This document shows, piece by piece, positions 9,972 to 22,895 of a stretch of 64,000 nt of DNA (position 1 is the first letter of the stretch; every line of letters starts with the position of its first letter). The stretch covers positions 35,280,501 through 35,344,500 of the forward strand of contig NW_024466004.1 of the NCBI RefSeq assembly GCF_017591425.1. Direction: 5' to 3'. This DNA comes from Ochotona curzoniae. Lineage: Eukaryota; Chordata; Mammalia; Lagomorpha; Ochotonidae. The notes beneath the pieces are model-generated. The model had not been told where the DNA came from, did no database searches, and saw only the letters and a program-made list of their open reading frames with translations. The position numbers and the translations under genes are program-made.

Positions 9972-11399
9972 AACTTTCACTGAAAAGATGCGAAGAGTTT
10001 ATCCTAGATTTAACCGAACGTTAACTTAAAGTTCAGTATTCATGGTATTGATCAAGGGATCAATATTCAATTGAGTGTGGTGCTGGCTTCTCTGTCAAGT
10101 GATTTTCAGAGTTCTGGATCACTGTATCAATAGCCCACATCCTGGTTCTTGTTCAGGTGACTCTCCTAGGGGTGCTATCGAGGAGGTGCTGTGTGAAATC
10201 ACAGGGCAGCAACGGGACTGTTTCTTACTCTCATATGAGAAGAAGTAATAGGCTGCAGAGATTTAAAGCACACATGTTCTTGGCAAGAGAACCCGAGATG
10301 AAGGAATTCGTTCTTCTGATATCAGAACTGCAACATGTTTCAGACGCTGGACTTCGTGCAATAATAACACTGCTGTCTTTCTGCTTGTTTTGTGAACATA
10401 TGCACCATTTTGATGTGGTATGGTGGCTGTGAAAGTAATTCCAAATAATGCTAGGGGAATCTGTTTGATGGTATACTCTGCATTTGTGTGACGTGTGTAC
10501 AGCTACTCTTGTGTGTATGAAGCAACATTTTCCCGTGCAAGCTTTTACTTGCTCACTCCCATTCTCAGTTTCGGGTTAAGGTAGAATGGAATTAGGAAAC
10601 TTTGATGATTGAAAAACAACTTCTGCATCTTTCAAAGCAGTGTTTTAGTTCAAAGATGCCAACTACAAACTTCAGCACTTTTTTTGTAAATGAATAAGAT
10701 GCTTACAGGCAAGGGAGTAGGAGACTTAATATATTTGTGAATTTCTTGATATATCGCTACTTTTCACATGTAATAAAGGAGGAAAACATCTGGCATGCTG
10801 GAAAGTGATTGTTTTAAAATACCTAGTTTTATGTAGAGTGAAACTTTATATGGTGTATGTTACCTTATGTTCCAGTGTTTTTGCAAAATAACAGAATAAA
10901 TACCAACTGAATGCAGCCATGCTTTTCCTAGGAAGCACAATTGTGCAGTTTTGTGTTACTGGTTAGCCCTGAAAAAGTCGTACCTCCTGGGGATAAAGTG
11001 TTAATAGCTGTGGTAAATGTCTACTTTTAGTAAAAGAAGTTCATTTACACTACACAAGCACCCTCATTTAGAGGAAGTTTTTGCATAAGGTGATTGTTTT
11101 TGAATAATTTGATTTCTTCCCTGGTGTTTAAGTAGCTCTCTATTTTGTATTCTTTTAGGACTTTTAAATGTGGTTTGAACCCATTGTGACATTTATTGTT
11201 TATAAAATATTACATTAAGAAAAAGATACATATATCAGGAAAAAGAAGTTTTAGACTGTTCTACCAAGTGCATTTAAATATAGTATCTTTTGGCAAAAAA
11301 GTGTTTTTTTTTTCTGAGCTGAAACTCATAACTATATTATGATAAATTAAAAAATTTTTTTCTCCTACTCATGTTTAATGGACTTAAGTAAATATTCAG
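9972..11399. other. Unique stretch, start of a CSINE-free region
   Basis: No repeat or exon recognised. A 91-codon plus-strand frame at 10157-10432 has no family signature and no convincing splice or initiation context. AATAAA-like sites near 10773 and 10894 are not tied to a transcript. Confidence 0.45.
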
Positions 11400-11680
11400 T
11401 ATTCATCTCTACTTCAGATCAAAGATGCACTCCCAATGAAGCTGTTAAATATATCTTGACAAAACAATGTTGGAATTTCTACCATTGTCCATACCTATAA
11501 TGTTCTGATATACTTAAATAGAAAAATGATGTACTTGTGACTATTGTTGAAGGACTATATTATTGTAATATGTGTGGGAAGTAGAAATGGGGAAGGTGGC
11601 AGGGGAAATTTCTAAGCCTATGAACCTGTATCATGAAAAAAAATTAAAAATTATCCTAAAAATAAAATTTTTTAAACATT
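11400..11680 (+). mobile_element. L1 3' end (lagomorph type)
   Basis: The last stretch reads GGACTATATTATTGTAATA, a G-rich block, TAAGCCTATGAACCTGTATC and an A-rich tail. The same 'AGCCTATGGAACTGTATCATAAAATAA'-like ending, with variations, closes the copies near 32.1, 56.6 and 61.5 kb. Only the 3' end remains, as expected for 5'-truncated LINE insertions. Confidence 0.65.
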
Positions 11681-14279
11681 CAGACTGTACCAAAAAAAGA
11701 ATATCAATATCTTTAGTCTATGTCTTTATTGAATCCTCTAAAAATTGCTAACTTGTGATCAGCTTGACTTAAGTATGGTGAGGAGGAAGTATATCATCAA
11801 TTCAATTTTCAGTTGAGTAAAACAAAACAAAAACTAATGGACTTGACTAGAGTTGCACAATGAAAATACACACAAAGTTCATAAGAACTTTATCGAAACA
11901 GGAAAAAAGTTTATGTCATAAAATAGTTGATGTTATTGAGTTTACAAAGAAGGCATTTAGCATTACGTTGAAAGGAATGATTTTCCTTCGTAGTCAATTT
12001 TTATGCTAGCAACAGTAGAGAAGTTTTTTAAAAAATTATTATTTATTTTAATTGCAATTGAAATGAGTTCTGGAACACTGAGAGAAAAAAAACTTTTTTT
12101 TTTTTTTGAGTAGTGGCAGAATCTTTCAAAATATTATGCCAAAGAACAAGGGTTAGGAAAGGCTCTCTTTTTCATGCCATATCCTGCCAGGTTAGTGCTC
12201 AGCTTAGCTTGTGATGCACATTTGATGTTTCCTGACACCGCTATAGATATCATACATTTTCCAATGCAGCCACCACAGCCTTCAAGCTCATAAAATTCTG
12301 TGTACTAGTAACTCTGTTTACTTTGCTGCTTGCAATTTTGTTTCATACAAAGACTCACTTTAGGTTTCAACAAGCTACATATTCATTTGCTATTTCATTG
12401 AAAGATGCCCTGTGAGACAGTATTCCTGCAGTTAATCAGTATCTGATGGATTATAACAATCAATACAGAGATCTTTCACCTGATTAAGTATCTTATGTCT
12501 GCAGGATGAGAGGAGTTTCTCTAATTTTATTCCATCTTCATGTGAGATAGAAATGAGGGTCTGCTGATCTTATCAAATCATTCATAGGGATTTTTTTCCC
12601 CATAAGATAATCATTAATCCTGCCAACTGCATTAGTTCATTTATGCCACAGTTCTAAATTTCCCATGACCATATGTGCCATTTCAGGCTTCCAAGGCATA
12701 GAGAGAGTTTCACAAAAGAAAAACTTGTACATTATTTTAAATGGATAATATCTGTGGAAAAAAAAAAACCTATGTACTCTTCGTGGTTCACCAGGCAAGC
12801 ATTTTTTTTGCTCTCTCCACATCCCTAGTGAACTACAACTCATTAAACTCAGATACTTCTGGACATCAGCCCCCCCTCTAACAAGGAAAGGGGTCACTAT
12901 ACGAAGAAACACGAAGCTGCCAGTATGCTTTGTCTCCCACCAGAAGCTGGCTTTAATGAGCATGTTCTTGCTTCTCGGGGCACTCCTCATGCTCCCACTT
13001 TGCTCTCAGCAAGAACACCTGGGATTCTTCAGCCTTGCCACGTGTGGGGAACAGCCCAAAAATAGGCCTGCTCAGACTTCCAAGATGGATTGCTAGGCTT
13101 TGTGAGTCACCTCTGAAACCTAAAGCTGTGTGCTTTGTGATTTTTTGTTGTTTGCATCATTAAAATGAGAAATCTCAGCAAAGCTAACCATGATGACTTC
13201 TGGCTAATCTTAACAGATATAAAGCAAGTGTTTTTTCTTTCAAATCCCTACACATTTACAAAAGCATTATATGGGGTTGAGTAACTCTTTCACCACTCCT
13301 TTTCCTAATAATATACTTAAAACAAAAGCTTTTCAGTATCAATATGGTTATATACTAAAAATGCAAGATGTAATATCCAACTCTATGTGGCTTTCTAAAT
13401 TTCTCTTTAGATACAGGATTAGAAAAGAGTTATCAGAAATATCACCACTAGTAACCAGATTTTACACTGGATCTTCATAATAGGGACATGGGTAAGTTCC
13501 TGAGGGTTCCATGGGCATGTTGACAGTCTCATAATACTGAAGTATAAAAAACTGAAACCCTGCATATAGAGAATTAAGACTTATCATGCAAAGGGGATGT
13601 ACCGGGTTGAACTCCAACACTCATGATTACAGAACCATTTCATTGTAAGCAGGGCTTTGTTTTGGTAGCATAGACCTTTGATGGCAAGCTGGGCAGTAGA
13701 TTGTGGAAATTACCTGAACCAGAAAGTGGATGATGTAACACCATGACCTGATAATTATGATTTTAGTGACCATTAGAATCCAAGTTTCCTTCTATTTAAA
13801 GGAAGGTCATAATGCCTCAAACTGACTCAAGGATGACACCAAGCTGAAATGTTGGGTATACATTTCCTCTGGAAAGCAACGGAAAAAGGAAAGTAGGAGA
13901 ATAAAAGTAAATAAAAGATATAAAGAAGGAAGGGCATAGCAAGGAAAAACTCAAAGAAAAACACATGTGAAATTAAGCCTTCATCTCTCAAGTATTTAAT
14001 GGCACAGGAATTAAGGGACGACATGACTGAAGGAACTGTAAATAAAAATTGAGAAAATGAATTCAAATGAATTGAAATGGCAGTTTCAATTGTCATAATA
14101 GTCTGCACATTTTTTAAAGCTTAAAATGTTTATGTCAGGTTCATGGAATTAGAATCTTTAATGCCTCAAATTCATGTGCAAATGATAAATGATTACCTAC
14201 CTTCCAACAGCCCATTAACCAATGTTCTCAAATCACTTTAGCAATATTGTCCCTCACAAACTTTCATACAACTGAGCAT
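11681..14279. other. 2.6 kb CSINE-free stretch, no gene seen
   Basis: AT-rich with several homopolymer runs (for example T at 12099-12110). TGTGGGGAACAGCCCAAAAA at 13044 followed by ACTTCCAAGATGG resembles the start of some LTRs, but no partner end is visible. No exon is supported. Confidence 0.45.
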
Positions 14280-14420
14280 TTTTATCACTTTCAGTTTGTA
14301 GAAAGGAGAAGATTGATACTTTAATTAATAAGCAAAATTGACTGTCCAAGATTGCATTGCATATGCTAGGGCAAATTCAAGTTGCAAAGCCCCTGAGTCT
14401 GTTCACAGATGTTATCTTAT
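14280..14420 (-). mobile_element. Possible MIR fragment
   Basis: Weak match to the reverse complement of the MIR core: TTTGTAGAAAGGAGAAGATTG, then GACTGTCCAAGATTGCATTG, then GCAAATTCAAGTTGC. The order is right, but divergence is high. Confidence 0.4.
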
Positions 14421-15533
14421 ACCCATCTTATATCCTCCCAAAAGTTAGTGTTGTCAGGCTGGGAAATGCTGTAATTTAAGAGACTTCCAAAGCATATATA
14501 CCAGTTCTTTTAGAATGTGACTCACAATACAAGCTCATGAGTAGCTGTTTGGTTCTGTAAGTTTTAATTCAGCGCAGGATTGGTGAAAAATTCAATTATC
14601 TTAAATGCAGGCTGCAAAACTAAGAATGAGAACGTGGATATTTTTATAGAAATGAAATTATGGAGACATAGCATCCATATCCAGTAGCTTTCTGACAGCT
14701 TTCTGAATGTTTCCTTCAAGCCTGAAAGGACATAGAGGGCGAAGGTGGCACAGGTCCTCAGCTCTCTGAGGACACTGCAGGAAGCTCGAGTCTGCAACCA
14801 TTGGGCTGCTAGAGCTGGCTGACATTGGTCTGTGAGAGACAGTTAAACTTTCAGCTTTATGAGTTGGGTTTTGATTGAAGCCATCAATAAAAAGTAGGTT
14901 ACGTTAGCTTAAATGAATTCTATAAAGGAGCAATAAAGACTCAAAATGGACCACTTCTAATTATTTAATTACATGTTTTACTATTATCTGTGCTATTGAG
15001 ATTGTTTAGGTCTATTTGTGTTGGGGTTACTGTACAGAACTGGTGCTGTTATGCCTTCATCTTGGTGACGCGAAATTGATGATAGTTGGGAAGTAGTAAG
15101 GCTTGATTTGTTTTGCTGATCGTGTGGAGTGGGGCTCAGCAAATTAGGACCTACTGAACATGTTTGATAGGAAGTTTTTCTGGAACACAGCAATATCCTT
15201 TCACATGTCTTATTTATGACTGATTTTCATACTACATTGCTGCACTGGTAATACTGATAGAAAGAAATGACTCACAAAGTCTAACTATTATCTGACCCAT
15301 TATAGTTAAAATTTTCTTATTCCTCATCTATACTTCAGAGAAATAATGACAAAACTATTGAAACACAAAGTAAACTTACAAGCATGCTGTCTTAGTAGCT
15401 GTTACATGAATTGTACAAAGATGGAGAAAGTGCTCTTTCAGTATTGGAAAAATATTTGATCCAGCAAAGCAATCATCATTGATGAGTAAATGACATTTCT
15501 GCTAATGTAGTAAGTTATGTATTTGTACTACAA
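14421..15533. other. Unique stretch, no gene seen
   Basis: Free of recognised repeats and of supported exons. It contains moderately GC-balanced sequence at 14560-14900 that could be conserved non-coding DNA. Confidence 0.45.
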
Positions 15534-16060
15534 TTTTATTTATTTATTTATTTTTATTACATTTCAATTTATGACACAGTTTCATTGGCTCTGGGATTCC
15601 CCCAACCCCTCCCTGTGCCCTCCCTCCATGTTGGATTCCTCTACCTTGTTGCAGTATTACAGTTCAAATCCAGTCTTGTTTCTTTCATTGCAAGCATGTA
15701 CCATGCAGAGTCCAGCATTTTATTGTCCAGTTTCTTGGGGAGACCATCTCTGGTCTGAAAGTAGAGCTGGCAGAATTATCCCCTCCAATGTAAAGCCACA
15801 TAACATCAACAACAATTTACAACATCATGGAGTTAATTGACATAGTATTGAGTAACCAATATGTTAGAAAATGGAAGTTCTTAACCACATCCTGTGACTA
15901 CTTCATTAACATTTCAATTTTAGTTTATACGCAGACCAGCTGCTATACACCTTTAAATGGCTATAGGGTACTATTCAGCTGTCTTGTGTCATTTTAGTAT
16001 TTAGCAGTTTATAATGTTGAAGCATAATTTTTACTGAACTTGGCAGATTTTAGGATAGTC
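15534..16060 (-). mobile_element. L1 3' UTR and 3' end (lagomorph type)
   Basis: On the minus strand it reads CCAGAGATGGTCTCCCCAAG, a G-rich block, TTGGGGGAATCCCAGAGCC and an A-rich tail ending in AATAAATAAATAAATA. It matches the plus-strand copy at 31930-32186 over its last 260 bases and extends further 5' into 3' UTR. The upstream limit is uncertain. Confidence 0.75.
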
Positions 16061-16779
16061 CAAATTGGCTTATAACTCTAACAAGGCATATGTTAACAAT
16101 TGAGGCACAGAACAGTTTTAGGAGGGGTGTGCAGAGAAATCTTAAATAGCTTAGTGGGGAATAACTTATCTTTGTGTCCTACCTAGTAAATTATATGTGA
16201 GTCTACGCTGACCATTTCCTGTCTGGTTCTAAGCTTTCTTTGTTGTTCTCTGTCTATCTAATCTAATTTTTTTTGAGGGGGGCTCTAGAGCGACCCTGAT
16301 GGTCATTGCAGGAGAGGGTGGGGATCCAGAGTTGGAACTTAGTAAGGACCAGAGAAAGCTCCCCTCCTGGGTGTTTACTACAATTTAAGAAAGGATTAGT
16401 AGATGGAAAAAGAAGTACATCTGTTAAATTGCAGTTTCATTGCAAACACAATTTGATCAATGCTATAAAAACTGAGCAAAAGTCCCCAAAGACATCCTAT
16501 GAGACTCAGTTGGCAATGACTTTTACAATAAAGAATACTGTACATTTTAAAATTATTTTTGAACTCTATTCAACATGTTTTATGTTAAAGTTTGAATAAG
16601 CAGATACACGATACACATGTATAAAAATACATAAATATATGTAATGTGCACACATATACATGTACATATGCATATGCATGTGTGTATTCCCACACAGAGA
16701 GCTGGTTGTTAACATCACAGTGCAGTAATGCGCTGCCACTCAGGAACTGCCCAGGAAATGCCATCCACTACAGAGATTG
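16061..16779. other. Unique stretch with alternating purine-pyrimidine tract
   Basis: No gene seen. 16600-16690 is rich in ACACAT, ATATGT and ATGCATATGCATGTGTGTA steps, an alternating purine-pyrimidine tract that is a plausible non-B DNA site. Confidence 0.45.
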
Positions 16780-16925
16780 GCCTGGGTTCACACACTTTGG
16801 TTCTATTCCTCCAGTGACTGGATAATTCCAGGCAACTTGCTCAGATTGTTAAGTCTTAGTTAACTCATCTTTTGGGTAAGAAATAAATTGGGTAGCGTAT
16901 AAGGCTATTTTCTGCTGTAATAGTC
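16780..16925 (+). mobile_element. MIR fragment
   Basis: Follows the MIR core in order: GGGTTCACACACTTTGGTTC, CCAGGCAACTTGCTCAG, TAACTCATCTTTTGGGTAAG. These correspond to the 'gggttcaaatcc', 'gggcaagt' and 'ctcatctgtaaaatggg' blocks. Confidence 0.55.
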
Positions 16926-17074
16926 TATGTAGGAGACAATATATTTGGTGAAACTAGAAGCTATTTTTAATAGTCACATTTCCAAAAGACTTAATAGCTC
17001 TTAGCACGCTCGACTAATCTCCTTCAAGTTGACTAGCATTTGGTTCAAAATGCTGGTGAATTCTTAAAGATTAT

Positions 17075-17275
17075 GATAGCTAATATTTCCTGTGCTACTA
17101 TGCACTAGTTGTTTTATTTTTGAAATTTTATGCAGTAGGTATAGTTACATATACAAAAAGTGAACAAAGTTCCCAAGATTTCCAAGCTAGTGACTAGCAA
17201 ACTGTGATTAGAAGTTGAATCTTTCTCACTTTACAGAAACCCTGTCAAAGAACCACTATGTTACACTGCTTCTTA
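17075..17275 (-). mobile_element. MIR, nearly complete
   Basis: The reverse-complement MIR order is complete: GATAGCTAATATTTCCTGTG, CTACTATGCACTAGT, GCAGTAGGTATAGTTA, CAAAGTTCCCAAGATTTCC, CTAGTGACTAGCAAACTGTG and the end AACCACTATGTTACACTGC. Confidence 0.75.
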
Positions 17276-18649
17276 TCAGACATTAAGATCTCCCCATAAT
17301 GCTGATCACAAGCAAGCACTCGGTAAGGCTAGGAGGTAGAAAGACAAGCAATTCTTCATGCCTGTTCGTTGCAAGCCTGCCGGTGCTGTCATCTCTCTCA
17401 GATTTTAGTACATGATAGAAACATCTGCAGTTCTAAAATGCAGATTCCCGAGACTCACACAACACACTGGCAAATCAGTCTTTTTTGGGGGGAGGGGGAC
17501 AGACAGTAAGATTTTAAAAATCTGAAGCTGATTTTAATGTGGTAGGCCTTGCATCACATGCAGGGAAAGGAGTGGTCCAAAGCAAAGGCTTTGTTATATT
17601 TTTAACTACAACCTATAATTTATGTATTGTTATCCAGACCTTACCCATATGCCTATAATAACATGAGCATTCTGATGCTTTTCTACTCTAATGTGTTCCA
17701 TTCTCGCTTATTCTCTAAAGATGACAGTCAAGATTCAGAAATTGATTTTCTGCTACTCTAATGAGTCATAATCTGCACTTTATAAAATATTGGCTCAGTA
17801 GATTTATACTCGTTTCACATGCATTCTTTTTCTTTTTTCCTTGATTTAAGAGTTTCCACATCAGAAAGATATTTTGTCATTCTTGCATGCCTCAGTCAAA
17901 GCACTTAATTGTTGGATTTAGAATTTGCTCTTTACCTTCCCTTGCCCAGAAATAAAGGGATTTTAGTTTTGCTTTGCTTTAATGTGTTTTTTGAAAGTGC
18001 TATTTAATGAATTTCATTTGTATCACCACTCCTGGAGAGGTACAAGCCATGGCAAGCTGCAGCTCTGTGTCCTATCAGTGAGCTCTTTCCTCTTCTGCTG
18101 TGGGAGTGGGTGTGTGGAGGTGTGTGTGTGGGGGGTGGGTAGGTTGGAGCGGATGGAAGGCTTCGGGGCCAGCCTGCAGTCTGTATCCTCAACTTGGGAA
18201 AGCATTTGGCCTCAGTTTTGCTCCTCTGTTCCATATTTTCCTACCTTTCCTGGAGCAAGCGTGACTCATTTTCCAAGTGCAAGCCTGAAACACTTTTGTT
18301 CTTTACATTATCTATCAAGGAAAGAGAATATATAAATGATTTCTTGTTGGATTTAGCTGAGAAGGGAGTTTTATTTTCCTTATGCTGCAGAAGCCATCTC
18401 AGATGCCTTATTTTTGCCAAATTCTTTACATGTCATGCAGAAGTAAGATGTGCAAGCCCTTTTCCTGGCTATTTTCATAGGCTGAGTGTGTAAGACAAAG
18501 GTAGGAAAGAAAATACACTTTGGATCTGGTGAGCCACATTTGGGATCATCAGGCACAACCTCCTTTAGTTGCTAACCGTGGTAGCCTTTTTTTTTTTAAG
18601 TCCTTCCCTTTTTGCTCCTTGGATTCTTTTCTTCATTCATTTTCATCAC
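17276..18649. other. Unique stretch, no gene seen
   Basis: 17405-17470 (TCTAAAATGCAGATTCCCGAG) may be a piece of a MER5-like DNA transposon. 18105-18145 is a short GTGTGG-rich tract. Frames up to 117 codons at 17982-18335 include this tract and show no family features. Confidence 0.45.
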
Positions 18650-18750
18650 CTATTTAATACGTATTTATTAGGAGCCTACCATGTACCAGGCACGGAGTAA
18701 CAATGCAATAGGAAAGTGACCTGATACTACTCCAAAGGGGCTAAAATCTA
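18650..18750 (-). mobile_element. L2/MIR-type 3' fragment
   Basis: TTCATCACCTATTTAATACG, TTTATTAGGAGCCTACCATG and ACCAGGCACGGAGTAACAAT follow the reverse complement of the common MIR/L2 3' end (a 'tgcctggcacatagtaggtgctcaataaa' sense). Confidence 0.6.

Positions 18751-18752
<2 letters not shown>

Positions 18753-18797
<45 letters not shown>
18753..18797 (+). repeat. Pure (TG)22 microsatellite
   Basis: Uninterrupted TG dinucleotides, then TACACATG. Purity suggests a mutable locus. Confidence 0.98.
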
Positions 18798-18799
<2 letters not shown>

Positions 18800-19451
18800 A
18801 CATGTGCTTGGGATGTTGAACTGGAGGGAATGAGAGTTGGCTGTCCTAAAAGATGAGCATCCTTATTGTTTGTGGCCAGTGACAAACAAGGTGAGGTTTG
18901 TGTGTTGGGGGGGAGCAAATATCCTGTACCATTTTCTAGATATTCTTCATTTCCAATGAGAGTTGAGGACTTCCTAAGCTTTCCGCAGTTCAGTTCATTA
19001 TTCCTTACAAATCGGATAGATATTTTCCCCTACAATCTGATAAAAGTAATACAAACAGTATGTTTTTAATGTTATGAGAGTTCATTTGTTTTCAAGTTCT
19101 ATATTTGAATTGAAAAATAAAATAATCTCAACAGGGACTGATTTCTTGATGATATCTTAAACCCTTTAAGGATAAGAAGTATTTTGCTATACCATATTTT
19201 ATAGTGTGAAAAGAAGTGCTATAATGGAAATAATTTGTACTCGAAGGAAAAATTTTAGAATTTTCCCTTATGTTCTGTTATATGCAGCTTGTATGCATAT
19301 ATAAATTAAGCATAAGAATCAAATTAATATATCCATGACCAGTATGCATTACAGACCAAAGTAAATCTCATAATTACAACGTCAAAAAAAAAAAAAAGCT
19401 ATGTACTAACATAAGAGAAACATAGGTAGGAATGATTTAATTATTTAAAGG
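18798..19451. other. Unique stretch, no gene seen
   Basis: AT-rich without recognised features, with a 14-base A run at 19384-19397. Confidence 0.5.
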
Positions 19452-19807
19452 AAAATAAAAAATTTTTTAAAGATTTATTTATTTTTTTATTACAAAGTCA
19501 GATAAGCGAGGAGGAGAGACAGAGAGGAAGATCTTCCGTCTGCTGATTCACTCCCCAGGTAAGCGCGCAACGGCCAGAGCTGAGCCAATCCGAAGCCAGA
19601 AACCAGGAACTCTTCTGGGTCTCCCATGCAGGGGCAGGATCCCAAGGCTTTGGGCCGTCCTCGACTGCTTTCCCAGGCCACAGGCAGGGAGCTGGATGGG
19701 AAGTGGAGCTGTTGGGATTAGAAACGGCTGCCATATGGGATCCCGGCACATTCAAGGCGAGGACTTTGGCCGCTAGGCCATGGCACCAGGCCCAAAATAT
19801 AAAATTT
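19452..19807 (-). mobile_element. Full-length CSINE with near-perfect target duplication
   Basis: The element lies at about 19465-19793 between AAAATAAAAAATTT (19452) and AAAATATAAAATTT (19794). All body segments are present, including TTCCGTCTGCTGATTCACTC, TTTGGGCCGTCCTCGACTGC and GATCCCGGCACATTCAAG. It is the first CSINE after 9.5 kb without one. Confidence 0.95.
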
Positions 19808-20265
19808 AAGAATAAAATTTATTAATAAATATAAATTTCTTTCAATTTCTTCTCAAATCTCATGATCAGGTTAGAATAATTATTCTTGTAACAAAGTAAT
19901 TTGTAATAGAGACGATTCTCTTGTCTAGGTAAAATTAATTTTAGTATAAGTGATAATACAAGATCACTGCTGGAAATATCCATTAAATATTAACTTTTCC
20001 TTATTATGTTTTTCAGATTTTATATTCAAAAGGAATAATATATAGTATTTCCTTCAAGTGCTGATTTTTTTTATTCACTTGGATTTGATATGCAAAGCTT
20101 GCTATTTTACTTTATTAGCAGATTCAACCTGTTGCTATTTCAAAATGAAACAGGAATTAGGTGTAAACAACTGTTTGAAAGTAGAAATTTCTGAGATTTG
20201 AGAGTATATCTAAGATATTATTAAAATCATGTGAGTTATAGTTAATATTCCGTGTCTTCTTGGAA

Positions 20266-20560
20266 TTTTTTTTCTATACCATTTATTTGTTTATTTATTA
20301 TTTTTTTGCTTTATAACACCATTTAATAGGCATCGGGGTCTCCTTTCCCGCTCCCCAAGTTCCCTCCTCTCCCCACTCTTCTCCCTTCCTGTCTTAGAAT
20401 GTATGTCTTTATTGAATTTTCACAAGTCTATCATGCTGCCGAGGTGTCTTTCAACAATGTAATACTTCATTCTTCACAGACATGCTCTTTCAACAATTAG
20501 TACATACTGTTAGGGGCAACATTCTTTGTCTCCATTTGAGCATTTAAATCATGGATTTAA
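20266..20560 (-). mobile_element. L1-like 3' end
   Basis: Starts with an A/T tail (TTTATTTGTTTATTTATTA) followed by a pyrimidine-rich block (CTCCCCAAGTTCCCTCCTCT) and UTR-like sequence containing ATTGTTGAAAG on the minus strand. This matches the layout of the 11.5-kb copy. Confidence 0.55.
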
Positions 20561-22018
20561 ACTTTAAGCATCAGGCTTAGAAAGAACTGTTTACAAAGGA
20601 CATTCACTTTTATCAACAAGGTGCCTTAACATGTTCTTCATGACACCATGACACCATGAAGAACAGATATGCATGTACTGTCATGTCTGTAGTAAAAATA
20701 CATCCAGTGAATTTCAGATAATAATTAGAATGAAAGATTACATTATTTTTAAGGCTTCTTGCAGAGCTTACTTCCTGAAATACATGTCTGCCAAATGTTT
20801 AGGGTCACATGTTCGGTATTTACTTTAACCAAAGAATCCAATCATTTCTTGCTAGGACTCCTCAGGATCACCTGTCCCTGTAGTCAACATATTACTAACT
20901 GTTAAAGTAGTCATTCCTCTTAGTAAATAATGTGTTCAGCACGAAACTACAGAAAAATTAGAATTTTAAAGTTAGGAGAAACTTTAAAACTATATATTTA
21001 TATGAAATTACATATTTAAATTATATATATTAAAGAACAAGAGAGCAGGAGGGAAAGAAAGAGTTTTTCATTTGAAAATCAAGTATGTAGAATACTAGTA
21101 AGTGTGCAGCAATTAACTTATTAAGGAAAATGGCCCTGAATTCTAGCATTTGAGAATTTTTGTAGTGTTAATACTTTCATTCTAACATAATAACTTCACA
21201 GAACATGGTGGTTTTTTTTGTGATATGTAAATTATCTGAAAGCATAGAAAAAAGTATGTATACTCCCCAGATGCCTGTAAATTACATGAAAACATAGAAA
21301 AAAGTAATATACAGTAAATAACAAGTGACAAGTTTTAGTTATTGCTATTATCTTGGTATAATTTATTAATACTAAATTGATATAAATTGATGTTTTATCA
21401 ATTGGTTTGCAAATATCCAAAAATTTAACAATTATTTTCATGAGCCAGTTCATGAAAAGTAATATTTATAATTTATATTGTATATACTTATATAACAACG
21501 ATATATGAAAGTATACTATGCTGGTCTGGATGATTGGGATACTGGTCTCAAAAGGGCATGAGTAATTTACTTTGATTGACTGTCTATTTGAAGCTATATG
21601 TAGTATGAGACACTTACCAAGTGATAACTTGTATAATCCACAAGAAAACTCAATGAGCCAAGAGGCAGTAGTCCAGTTTCACATATGCCACATTCTGCCA
21701 AAAGAGAATTTCTCAAATGTCACAAATTTATTAGGTGATAAAATTAGAATGAAAAAGCACGTTTCTGACTCTCAGGGCTTTTACTTTTGTTTATATCAAT
21801 TCTTGCCTCTAGTTTCCAAATGAAATGAAGACACCAGAAGCAATTTTATTAAACTAGCCAAGACATAACAGTGTATGCCTTTTAAACACATTTCTAGTGC
21901 TGAATGTAGCTACAGGTTTTAAAAATTATAGTATACAAATTGTGGATAATTATGGTTTGTCTGTATTGTTTTCATTTTTAGCAATAGATTATGTTCTTAA
22001 ATTTTTGGTGATCAAAAA
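20561..22018. other. AT-rich unique stretch, no gene seen
   Basis: Very AT-rich. CTGTAAATTACATGAAAACATAGAAAAAAGTA at 21273 and TATGTAAATTATCTGAAAGC near 21225 form a small imperfect tandem duplication (about 55 bp apart). A tandem TGACACCATGACACCATGA sits at 20641. Confidence 0.5.
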
Positions 22019-22354
22019 CCTAGTGAGAGGACCACACTGTGGTGCCACGAGCTAAGTAATAGCTTTCAATTGCTGGCATTCCGTATCAAAGTGCCTGTTT
22101 GAGCCCCAGCAGCTTTACTTCCAATGCAGATATCTGATGATTTGCCTGGAAGGCAGCAGAGGATGGTCCAAGTACTTGGGTTCCTGCCAGCCACGTGAAA
22201 GACTTGGATGGAGCTCCAACTCCTCTATTTGGTCTGAGCCAGCCCTAGTCATTGTGTCCATCTGAGAAGTGAACCAAAGGATGAAAGTTATCTCTCTCTC
22301 CATCACTTTGTCTTTCAACTAACTAACTAACTAACTAAATTTTAAAACCTAGCT
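22019..22354 (+). mobile_element. Full-length CSINE (old) with a TAAC-repeat tail
   Basis: The body is diverged (GAGCCCCAGCAGCTTTACTT, CCAAGTACTTGGGTTCCTGC, TGAACCAAAGGATG). The usual AAATAAATAAAT tail is replaced by about five ACTA units. AAAACCTAG-type flanks at about 22015 and 22343 look like the target duplication. Confidence 0.88.
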
Positions 22355-22591
22355 AATTATAAGACAAGGAAAAAAGGACACAGGGAAATACATTGTAGAA
22401 TTGATATTTTCAGCATTCCCAACATAGCATAGTAGTTAAAATATTGAATAGTAAGATATAAAAATGAACAGAGAATGTAAAACTGGAAAAATCTAGAAAA
22501 ATATTTGTTGAGAAAGTGCTGTTATGGCCAAAGCTTCAACACAGATGTGAAACGGAAGAGATGGATGTCCAATAATATCTAAAGCAAATCA

Positions 22592-22895
22592 TTAAAAAAA
22601 TTGTTTCTATTTTGTTTTTATTGTAAGGGAGGAAGGAAAGCAGTATCCCATCTACTGGCTCAGTCCCAAATGCACTCAGTGGCGAGAGCTTGGCTGGGTT
22701 CCAGGCTAGTAGTCAAGAGTACAACTGAAGCCTCTTACGTGGTGTGGGAAACCCAAATGTTTGAGCCAGCACTGCTTCCTTTCTGGGTCTTTGCTGCTAT
22801 GTAGCTGGAGTTAGCAGCTAGAATCAGGCATGGAACAGACGCTCTGTATTTGGGACATGGGTTTGCAAGGCTAAGCCTAAGGTGAATCATCTATT
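22592..22895 (-). mobile_element. CSINE (very old)
   Basis: Recognised from CCCATCTACTGGCTCAG, GTGGTGTGGGAAACCCAAAT and GTATTTGGGACATGGGTTTG. Several indels. It lies tail-to-tail with the plus-strand copy 240 bp to the left. Confidence 0.7.

Noticed and set aside
10157..10432. 91-codon frame in unique sequence
   Set aside because: No motif, no splice-site or promoter support, and a length expected by chance.
13044..13240. TGTGGGGAACAGCCC start with CTTCCAAGATGG, then GATATAAAGC: possible LTR
   Set aside because: No matching LTR end, polyadenylation signal or target duplication found.
17982..18335. 117-codon frame with a hydrophobic N-terminal part
   Set aside because: Codon content and the embedded GTGTGG tract suggest a chance frame; no domain recognised.
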